DNA from: Porphyromonas sp.
Lineage (GTDB): Bacteria; Bacteroidota; Bacteroidia; Bacteroidales; Porphyromonadaceae
Length of the DNA stretch: 64,000 nt
NCBI GenBank assembly: GCA_022772085.1
Contig: JALFBN010000011.1
Coordinates: forward strand, 124,001-188,000
Direction: 5' to 3'
The translations under genes and the position numbers were made by a program. Under the pieces are notes generated by a model. That model saw only the letters and a list, made by a program, of their open reading frames with translations. It had not been told where the DNA came from and ran no database searches. Shown here in pieces: positions 17,863 through 24,931 of the stretch. Position 1 is the stretch's first letter. Every line of letters begins with the position of its first letter.

Positions 17863-18768
17863 CTAGGCGTTGACACGAGGAGCTTCGGGAGTACTAGGAG
17901 CTGCTACTGCAGGATCCACTTTGGGAGCATCCGCTTTGGGTACTTCGGGCTTACGGGGAGGGAAGTTCTCTTCGTGAATGGCATGTGTAGGACACACAGC
18001 CACACACTTGCGACAGAGACGGCACTTCGTGTGATCAATGTAAGCCAAATTATTCTCTACCGTAATAGCACCAAACTGACATTCTTTGAAGCACTTACCA
18101 CAGCCGATGCAGGCATTCTTACAAGCTTTCATCGCCACGCCACCCTTGTCCTTATTGACACAAGAGACAAAGACACGGCGATCCTTGGGTCCCTTTTTAC
18201 GAAGCTCAATGATCGTTTTAGGGCAGGCCTTGACGCAGGCACCGCAAGAGGTACACTTATCTTGGTCTACAACAGGGAGCCCTGTCGTGGAATCCATATG
18301 CAACGCATCGAATCCACAAGAAGAGGCGCAGTCGCCTAACCCGAGACAACCAAAAGAACATCCTGTCTCGCCGGCATAGAGTACAGAAGCGATTTTACAG
18401 CTTTTAGCTCCCTGATACTCATTGATACGGGGGCGGGCTTCGCAAGTACCATTGCAACGAACTACAGCAACCATGGGATCGGATGCTGCACTTGCCATAC
18501 CCAGGATCTCTGCCACTTTACTCATAACAGTGGCACCACCTACGGGACAAAAGAGACCATCAAGCGAACTTGCTCCTGCACATGCCGATGCAAAGCCTCC
18601 GCAACCCGGATAACCGCAACCACCACAATTGGCTTGAGGGAGTACCTCTGCCACTGCGCCGATACGAGGATCCTCTTGAACTTCGAACTTCTTCGACACC
18701 ACATAGAGTAGCAATGCACTGATAATCGCGATTGCACCCAGTACAATAACTGTGTAAGTTAGTATCAT
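17863..18768 (-). CDS. rnfB: Electron transport complex subunit RnfB (ferredoxin subunit)
   Basis: A 301-residue subunit with an N-terminal membrane helix and an Fe-S domain with CGGCGYPGCGGFASAC near residue 50. Further CxxCxxC clusters follow (CTSCGACVKACP, CIGCGKCFKEC, CRLCRKCVAVCP). It accepts electrons from reduced ferredoxin and feeds Rnf. The C-terminal 30 residues are Pro/Ala-rich and probably disordered. The gene starts 5 bp after rseC. Confidence 0.96.
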   Translation of the reverse strand: MILTYTVIVLGAIAIISALLLYVVSKKFEVQEDPRIGAVAEVLPQANCGGCGYPGCGGFASACAGASSLDGLFCPVGGATVMSKVAEILGMASAASDPMVAVVRCNGTCEARPRINEYQGAKSCKIASVLYAGETGCSFGCLGLGDCASSCGFDALHMDSTTGLPVVDQDKCTSCGACVKACPKTIIELRKKGPKDRRVFVSCVNKDKGGVAMKACKNACIGCGKCFKECQFGAITVENNLAYIDHTKCRLCRKCVAVCPTHAIHEENFPPRKPEVPKADAPKVDPAVAAPSTPEAPRVNA

Positions 18769-18773
18769 ATCGT

Positions 18774-19202
18774 TTAGTTAGATTGGATTTTCTCAATGTA
18801 GAAGACAAACTTCTTGCTCAGCGACTTGCGAAAAAAAGATAGGATGAAGTAGTAAACGCCCACTGCACCCAATGTACCCAAAGCTGAGTAGAGATCACTC
18901 AAATGCCACACATGAACAAGCATCAGTGCCACCCCCAACAGCAAAATAAGAGGTACTACAAAACTGATGATTATGGCGGTACGCCCCATTGCATAGCGTC
19001 CTTTGAGGAGTACCGTCTCGCCCACCGTAAAATCGCCCATAGGGTGATTGATCGTAATTGGACGCTCCTTATGATCCGCAGCCGTGCACGCTTTAGCGGC
19101 ATGACAACCACTGCACGCACTAGATTGCGTGATGGTCACAATCACCCGATCTGCATGCACCGCACTGACTACGGCCCTATGCTCCAATACATTATTATCC
19201 AT
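18774..19202 (-). CDS. rseC: RseC/MucC-family protein (SoxR-reducing system)
   Basis: A 142-residue protein with an N-terminal cysteine motif (CSGCHAAKAC, residues about 31-40), two central membrane spans (about 75-120) and a basic C-terminus. This is the RseC/MucC family that commonly precedes rnfB in Bacteroidota and is thought to help assemble or regulate the Rnf/Rsx complex. It is the promoter-proximal gene of the operon. Confidence 0.9.
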   Translation of the reverse strand: MDNNVLEHRAVVSAVHADRVIVTITQSSACSGCHAAKACTAADHKERPITINHPMGDFTVGETVLLKGRYAMGRTAIIISFVVPLILLLGVALMLVHVWHLSDLYSALGTLGAVGVYYFILSFFRKSLSKKFVFYIEKIQSN

Positions 19203-19595
19203 TATAATATGGCTTTGATGGATCTACGTTTGTCTATTGCTCCACAAAAGTAGGTATAAAAATCTATTTCCACCACATCTTTATCCCTAAAAATTACGGC
19301 TATTGAAATCTAGAGATGACAATCACAACCATAAAAATACAGAATACCTCTCATTACGATAAGACTAAATAAAAGAAACGTGAGGGTGTTTTAAGAGATC
19401 TTATACGACAAATCCACCCTCTATCAGCAGATGGTAGGCGAGGGACTTTTCGCTCCGAATGCAACAAAATAAAACGCAACGAGACCGAATAGCGGCTCTA
19501 CTTAAATGAAGGTAACAACTAATAACTAGATACTTGTAGGTATCCCATTGCAAGCCAGGAGACACGCTTCCAGCCCTCACCCCAAAGGGTGGGGA
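19203..19595. other. Intergenic region between the Rnf and type III RM operons
   Basis: A 393-bp region without a credible ORF. The end next to rseC holds the Rnf promoter box. A 7-bp inverted repeat (GAGGGTG 19383-19389, CACCCTC 19416-19422) followed on the minus strand by a T-rich stretch may terminate the restriction operon. Nothing else is recognisable. Confidence 0.5.
19245..19252 (-). promoter_or_regulatory. -7 promoter box of the rseC-rnf operon
   Basis: A perfect TACTTTTG on the minus strand, 42 bp before the rseC ATG. No TTTG is present at the expected -33 position, so a regulator or a weak -33 is possible. Confidence 0.6.
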
Positions 19596-22500
19596 TCAAT
19601 CCATTTTGTTCAATTCATCCAACAAGTCGCTGTAACTGGTAACTTGATGATAGCGTACACGGCTCTCCTTGGGTTCATTGTACAGACGAGAGGCGCATTT
19701 GATCTTCGCCTCCTCCACCCTACGCAGGTAGAGCGACTCCATGCTCCCCTTGGTCTCTGCCACAAAGAAAACGTGCTTTACGTCCGCCTTGTCGTTAAAG
19801 GCAATCGCCCAGTCGGGAGCGTAACTTCCCATAGGGGTAGGGATCTTAAAGGAGCGAGGCAACTTGGCGTAGACGACCACTTCGTCTTCTTTGCCATCCA
19901 GTGTTGCGCCATCCAAAGCCTCGGCAAACTCTCGCTCTACCTTGCTATCGGTAAAAACATAGTCGAGAATGGACTTTTTGGCACGATAGGCATTCTTTAG
20001 TGAAGCCTCCGGATTTTTCTTCGTAAATATATCAAGATCGTACGTACCCTCCGTGCGATTGTAGCTGATACCCTCCACAATCATAGCAGCCTTCTCCGCC
20101 TTGATCATCTTGACCACCTCCCTTATAAACTCCTCTGGATTGTTACAAAACAACTGCCGACGAGCAGGCGTGAGCCCTTGCAGGATGCGTACTACCGTTC
20201 GCCTAGTAAGCGAAGCCCCTTGGGCAATCTCGCCCACAAGGTCGTAGGCGATAGTGGAGGGGCATACCTCTGTAATGACGTGCGTTTGCGTACTCTTAGT
20301 ACCTGAGAAGTCGAGGCTATCTGCCCCCTGACTACCAGTGGTTACCGTGTATTTGAGGGCTGTTATATGCAGGTCTCTATTAAGAGCATTTACCGCATTG
20401 CGGATCAGTTCTTCGCTATCATAGTGTACCGTGTAAACATATTTATGATTGATCTCTCGCCAAAGATCGAGGAACTCCTTCTTTTGTGCATTTTCGTTAA
20501 GCCTATTCTCCGGGGGAGCGGTACTCTCATTGCCGTCCTCAATCATACCCTTCAATACACTCGGATTGTAGATGCCCTCTATCATCTGTAGCACCTCCTC
20601 ACGTATGGGACTGAGCTTCGCACCCATAGGGGCTAAAGTACCCTCCGCTACATCTTGACGGTATTTTGGGGTAAGAAGATCGTTTTCATCTATATAATCG
20701 TTGCCGGCTAACCAAGCAACCACAAGGCTGGCCTCTTGCTGACTTAGGGTACGTTTCTCTCCGTTTTGGGGTATAGAGAAGCGCATAAAATAGTCAAGAC
20801 TGGCTTTTGTGGGACGCTCTCGCAGGGTCTCTTGTGTCTCTCTTTGTAAGGAGTCTACAAAGCTACTGTAGCTCTCGTTGGCTATTACGGTGAGTTTGTT
20901 TACCTCGTGTACCTCCTCGCCCAGCTCGAGGTAATCCATGCGAATGCCCTGCTGATTGACGCACAGGCGTAGCCCTCGCCCCACCTCTTGCCGTTTGGCT
21001 ATGGTAGAGGCGGCGTGCCGTAGAGTACAGATTTGAAATACATTGGGATTGTCCCAACCCTCGCGCAAGGCAGAGTGAGAGAAGATAAATCGGGTAGGTT
21101 CGGCAAAGTCGAGTAGCTGCTCCTTGTTTTTGAGGATCAGATCGTAGGCAGAGACATCTCCCGAGAACAGATCGCCACGAGTGGTTTTGCTATCTATGGC
21201 ATGTCCTTTTTTGTCTATCGAAAAGTAGCCGTTATGCACCTCCTCTGCCGAGAAACGGTGCAGATAGGCTTGATACTCGGGGGCAAAAAGACTTACATTG
21301 GCCGCCACAAAACGTTTGTATTCCTCCTCGAAGAGGGTCCATAGGTAGCCCGGTACCACTTGCCCCTCCTCGTTGTAGCCTTTGTAGTGGGCGACCTCAT
21401 CAATAAAAAAGAGTGAGAGGGTTTTAATACCTCGCTCAAACAGATATTGTTCTTTTTGGAAGTGCGACTCGATGGTCTGCCGTATCTGCACACGCTGAAT
21501 AGTGCGCTCGCTTACATCCCCCATTACCTCGCCTTGGTGCATCTCCTCACCATTGATAAAGAGTATCGTATTGGTATAGGGGTCTATATCTGAGAGGGTA
21601 AACCCTTTGTAGGCGGTGAGGTTGGCAATGGTGTCGAGCCGATCGCCTATGCCAAAAGTATGCAACTCGCGGCGTGTGCCTGAGGAGTGCTTTACCTCGA
21701 TCTCCAAACGCACCTTGGGAGGGTGATCTTGGGAGAGTTTAATGCTATCGAAATAGATATAAGCCTCAGAGCCTCGGAGGTTGTGTAGGGTAATGCCCTT
21801 GACTTGGATTTTTTTGACCAATTTCTGCTTGTAGGCATCGAGCGCATCGAGGGCGTAAATGCAGTTATGAGCGGTTTTGTGCGTGGCGGAGTAGTTGAGC
21901 ACAAAGAGGGGGCAGAACCTTTTAAGCCCCTCTTGGGTTGCCTTGCCCTCCATCTTCTGTGGCTCGTCCATGATGATAATAGGACGATTGGCAGAGAGTA
22001 CATCAATGGGGCGACGGCTGTAAAAGGCGTCTTGCGGTGTGTAGATAATACGTGCCTCATTGTTTCTCGCCCCCTCTCTGAAGGCGTTGAATGCCTGCGT
22101 GTTGATGATCATAACACTGATATCGGCACTCTTGGAGTAAGTATCGAGCGCATGCAGATTGTCCCTACTGTAAACAAAGAAATCTGCTTTCTTTTGATAT
22201 GTCTCGTGGAAGTGCTCCTCCAGCATCTCAAAGCTCTTTTTCACCCCCTCACGTATGGCTATACTCGGCACTACCACTATAAACTTGCTCCAGCCGTAGC
22301 GTCTGTTTAGCTCAAACATGGTTTTTATATAGACGTAGGTCTTGCCCGTACCCGTCTCCATCTCAATATCGAGGGAGCAAGCCCCCAGCCCATCGGGCTT
22401 TATCAGTGCGGTACTGCGTGTGATTTGGTTCTTGTCCTGTATCTTTTGTATGTTGGCCAGTAACGCTTGGGGCGTGAGGGTAATATCGTGATTGCGCATC

Positions 22501-22694
22501 CCGATAGACTCCTCCTCTTGCTCCTCTAGCTCATACTGAGCAAACTGGGGAAGCGGATTTGAGGTGGTAACCTTGCGCTTGCCTAGGTCTCTGCGATAGG
22601 GATTGCCTGCCTGCTTTACCTGCCCATCGAAGACCGCCATGGTACTCTCTACAGCCTCCGTTTGGTAGGGCTGAATCTTAAACAGAAACTTCAT
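19596..22694 (-). CDS. res: Type III restriction enzyme, Res subunit
   Basis: A 1032-residue restriction and translocation subunit. The N-terminal superfamily 2 helicase has Walker A ETGTGKT (113-119), a DEPQ box replacing DEAD near residue 243, SATHKT motif III and a late QEVGRGLRL motif VI. The C-terminal nuclease domain holds PDWAIAF and ETKG near residues 970-1000, matching the PD-(D/E)XK fold. With Mod it cuts DNA between two inversely oriented unmethylated sites. It begins 30 bp after the remains of the mod reading frame. The gene is full length with no frameshift. Confidence 0.94.
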   Translation of the reverse strand: MKFLFKIQPYQTEAVESTMAVFDGQVKQAGNPYRRDLGKRKVTTSNPLPQFAQYELEEQEEESIGMRNHDITLTPQALLANIQKIQDKNQITRSTALIKPDGLGACSLDIEMETGTGKTYVYIKTMFELNRRYGWSKFIVVVPSIAIREGVKKSFEMLEEHFHETYQKKADFFVYSRDNLHALDTYSKSADISVMIINTQAFNAFREGARNNEARIIYTPQDAFYSRRPIDVLSANRPIIIMDEPQKMEGKATQEGLKRFCPLFVLNYSATHKTAHNCIYALDALDAYKQKLVKKIQVKGITLHNLRGSEAYIYFDSIKLSQDHPPKVRLEIEVKHSSGTRRELHTFGIGDRLDTIANLTAYKGFTLSDIDPYTNTILFINGEEMHQGEVMGDVSERTIQRVQIRQTIESHFQKEQYLFERGIKTLSLFFIDEVAHYKGYNEEGQVVPGYLWTLFEEEYKRFVAANVSLFAPEYQAYLHRFSAEEVHNGYFSIDKKGHAIDSKTTRGDLFSGDVSAYDLILKNKEQLLDFAEPTRFIFSHSALREGWDNPNVFQICTLRHAASTIAKRQEVGRGLRLCVNQQGIRMDYLELGEEVHEVNKLTVIANESYSSFVDSLQRETQETLRERPTKASLDYFMRFSIPQNGEKRTLSQQEASLVVAWLAGNDYIDENDLLTPKYRQDVAEGTLAPMGAKLSPIREEVLQMIEGIYNPSVLKGMIEDGNESTAPPENRLNENAQKKEFLDLWREINHKYVYTVHYDSEELIRNAVNALNRDLHITALKYTVTTGSQGADSLDFSGTKSTQTHVITEVCPSTIAYDLVGEIAQGASLTRRTVVRILQGLTPARRQLFCNNPEEFIREVVKMIKAEKAAMIVEGISYNRTEGTYDLDIFTKKNPEASLKNAYRAKKSILDYVFTDSKVEREFAEALDGATLDGKEDEVVVYAKLPRSFKIPTPMGSYAPDWAIAFNDKADVKHVFFVAETKGSMESLYLRRVEEAKIKCASRLYNEPKESRVRYHQVTSYSDLLDELNKMD

Positions 22695-22724
22695 TGCAAC
22701 TGATCTCTAACGTTACCCTATAAA

Positions 22725-23158
22725 CTAAATAATACGTCTGCGTGTATGCGGACTGTAGTAGGCGAAAAGTTGGTCAAAGTTGTCCACTACCTGATCGGAG
22801 TGTATAGAGCTATCTCGCATGGCAAAGTGTTTAGGTTTGCGCTTGGCAATGGCGGTAATAACCTCTTCAGATATATCGCTATCGAAGCAAGCAATGAGTG
22901 TCTTTTTATTTACACTCCACACTTTTTTACCCGCAATTTCTTCGCATTCGATAGATGACGAAAGGGGAATCCCGAGGGAGAGCATCACTTGAAAGAGTAG
23001 ATCCTCCTCCGTGCGATCTTTTTTGATATTGTCTTCTAAGGTATCTAAATTACCCTCAAATAGGTTGTCTTTATACTCGGCAGGGGTGTAGTACACGTCT
23101 GCCATATTGGAGGTATCGAGCTTCAGTACACGGAAGCCCGTATCGAGAATCGGTTTTA
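22725..23158 (-). pseudogene. mod: Detached C-terminal coding part of mod (out of frame)
   Basis: About 145 codons that continue the Mod family C-terminus (GFRVLKLDTSNMADVYY, then KKTLIACFDSD and MRDSSIHSDQVVDNF) but lie in another frame from the upstream methyltransferase, separated by a G10 tract. A short ATG at 23175-23177 could in principle start this piece alone, giving a 150-residue protein, but no such free-standing family is known to me. With 9 or 12 G residues the two parts would fuse into a Mod of about 661 residues, a normal length. A homopolymer sequencing error is the simplest alternative to a real phase-off state. Confidence 0.85.
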
Positions 23159-24711
23159 CCCCCCCCCCGATTAACATTAGTAAACATTTCGGGCTTCTTT
23201 TCTCGTAACTCTCTCAAGATCTTACGCCCGGCACGGCGGATACGCTCCTTACCAATCTCGCAAATATTCTGATAACCAGCCTTGCGTGCCTCGCCCCCCT
23301 CGGGGGGCTCTTCGGGCAATTGCACCATGATGTACTTGCGCTTACCACCATCCTCCGCATTCAGTTGCATTACGGCATGCGCCGTCGTTGCTGACCCACT
23401 GAAGAAGTCAAGGATGAGGGAGTCGGGAGAGGTACCCAATTCTAATATACGCTTTATAGTATATGGAGATTTTGGGTAACTAAAAGAGGCTAATCCCAAA
23501 AGATCTTTCACAGCTTCCGTTCCTCTTTCATTAACAAACTCTTTCTCATCCCAAATACTTCGTTGCATTTTAGTCGATTTTCGATATTTTTGGACAATCA
23601 TGTAACCTCCATTCTGATTAGCTTTTCCAAATATCTCTTTATTCAACGCAGAACGAGCCTTTTCCTCCTTTCCCCAACGCCAAACAGTTTGAATGCCTTG
23701 GGATTTAGAGGGATAAACCTCAAAGAATCCGGCTTTGGGTTCTAAAGATATTTCCATCAATCCATTATTATCCTTATTTTGAGGATTGACATAAAAAGGA
23801 TAACACAGATTAGGACGATTCGTGCTATTGAACTTGACATTCCTATTTCGTAGCTCCATAAGATTAAAGCCACCTTCTTCGTCCTCAAAATGGAAGTGCT
23901 TATCTTTCTCTTCAATTAGATTAAAAGTTGCACGTTCTCCTTTACCATAGATAAGGAGATAGTCATGTTGCAGGGCTATCCCCCCATAATCTCTACCACC
24001 TCTATTATTCATCACAATAGATAGGCTCTTAAAATTACTAGCCCCGAAGACTTCATCGCAAATCTTACGGAGGTTGTGTACCTCGTTGTCGTCTATGGAA
24101 ATGAAAATTACGCCATCGTCACTCAGCAAATCACGAGCCACTAAGAGGCGAGGATAGATCATGCTACACCAATCGGAGTGATAGCTTCCGCGAGTCTCGG
24201 CATTGCGTACATACCTTTGGAGTAGCTGGTTCCCCTCCTCGTCGCTCTGCCCTCCTACTTCTTTCCAAGTCTCCCCATCCATAGAAAACTTGTCGTGGTA
24301 CACAAAGTCGTTGCCTGTATTGTAGGGAGGGTCTATATAGATCATCTTCACCTTCTTAAAATAGGTATTTCGCAGTATCTTGAGTACCTCTAGGTTGTCG
24401 CCCTCTATATAGAGATTTTGCGTAGTATCAAAGTCTACACTCTCAGCACGGCAGGGACGAAGTGTTTGGGTGGTCGGTGTATTGGCTAAGCGGATAGACT
24501 CTCGCTTGCCGGGCCACTCAAAGCGATACCGCTCTTCGTAACCCTCTACAGGCCCGAACGAAAGCTCCTGCCGTAGCAAATCAAAGTCGATAGCCGCAAC
24601 AACCTTGCCCTCGCGATCCATACGCTCAGTGCAACAATTGGGGAATAGCTCCCTAATGCGATTGATGTTCTCGGCAACCTTATCGGGAGTTGCCATATTT
24701 AGCTTTTCCAT
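23071..24711 (-). CDS. mod: Type III DNA methyltransferase Mod, frameshifted at a G10 tract
   Basis: An adenine-N6 methyltransferase of the beta class, 546 residues as it stands. The catalytic DPPY lies at IYIDPPYNTGND near residue 127. The central region (about 230-410) is the variable target-recognition domain. The SAM-binding motif DFFSGSATTAHAVM is near residue 445. After NVNRGGG the frame is lost and 28 unrelated residues follow before the stop at 23071. The missing C-terminal domain helps Mod dimerise and bind Res in characterised type III enzymes, so this copy may be inactive or partly active. It is the first gene of the mod-res operon; a promoter box lies 38 bp upstream. Confidence 0.92.
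   Translation of the reverse strand: MEKLNMATPDKVAENINRIRELFPNCCTERMDREGKVVAAIDFDLLRQELSFGPVEGYEERYRFEWPGKRESIRLANTPTTQTLRPCRAESVDFDTTQNLYIEGDNLEVLKILRNTYFKKVKMIYIDPPYNTGNDFVYHDKFSMDGETWKEVGGQSDEEGNQLLQRYVRNAETRGSYHSDWCSMIYPRLLVARDLLSDDGVIFISIDDNEVHNLRKICDEVFGASNFKSLSIVMNNRGGRDYGGIALQHDYLLIYGKGERATFNLIEEKDKHFHFEDEEGGFNLMELRNRNVKFNSTNRPNLCYPFYVNPQNKDNNGLMEISLEPKAGFFEVYPSKSQGIQTVWRWGKEEKARSALNKEIFGKANQNGGYMIVQKYRKSTKMQRSIWDEKEFVNERGTEAVKDLLGLASFSYPKSPYTIKRILELGTSPDSLILDFFSGSATTAHAVMQLNAEDGGKRKYIMVQLPEEPPEGGEARKAGYQNICEIGKERIRRAGRKILRELREKKPEMFTNVNRGGGKTDSRYGLPCTEARYLQYGRRVLHPCRV
23159..23168 (-). repeat. G10 homopolymer tract inside mod
   Basis: Ten consecutive C on the plus strand (G10 in the coding sense) at codon about 515. 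Frame analysis: length 10 gives the truncated product; lengths 9 and 12 restore the full Mod frame. Tracts of this length are classic slipped-strand mispairing sites. Confidence 0.9.
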
Positions 24712-24748
24712 TGCTCAGTAGAGTTATTATTGTTGTACTATCACTGTA

Positions 24749-24756
24749 CAAAGATA
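24749..24756 (-). promoter_or_regulatory. -7 promoter box of mod-res
   Basis: A perfect TATCTTTG on the minus strand, 38 bp before the mod ATG. No good -33 match at standard spacing. Confidence 0.55.
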
Positions 24757-24856
24757 GGCAGGGCAAAACGAAAAAGAGCCACTGCCCGGAAATTTTCCAG
24801 CTACCGGCTGTTTCCTCAAAAAGTTTTAGCCCATAATCTAGAAGTATATCAGGCAG

Positions 24857-24891
24857 AAAAAAATGCACCCCGAACCGAAGTCCGGAGTGCA
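24857..24891 (-). terminator. Terminator of the T9SS protease gene
   Basis: On the minus strand a stem of about 12 bp capped by a TTCG tetraloop (TGCACTCCGGAC / GTTCGGGGTGCA, with G-T pairs) is followed by T7, about 40 nt after the stop codon. Confidence 0.93.
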
Positions 24892-24931
24892 TAATAATTA
24901 GCCCTCTAATTAGGGGCTATCCGTATGGAAA

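Noticed and set aside
17380-18339. A 319-codon open frame on the plus strand opposite rnfC and rnfB
   Set aside because: It lies antisense to two clearly conserved genes, has no promoter or family signature, and reflects codon bias of the real strand.
21804-22310. A 168-codon plus-strand frame opposite the res gene
   Set aside because: Antisense to the helicase domain, no recognisable domain and no start context.
23293-23308. GCCCCCC-TC-GGGGGGC palindrome in mod
   Set aside because: Short C6 and G6 runs encode normal residues in frame; too short to claim switching or regulation.
19596-24711. The restriction-modification genes as a recent mobile insertion
   Set aside because: No integrase, transposase, flanking direct repeats or tRNA site was found; horizontal origin is possible but not supported by visible borders.
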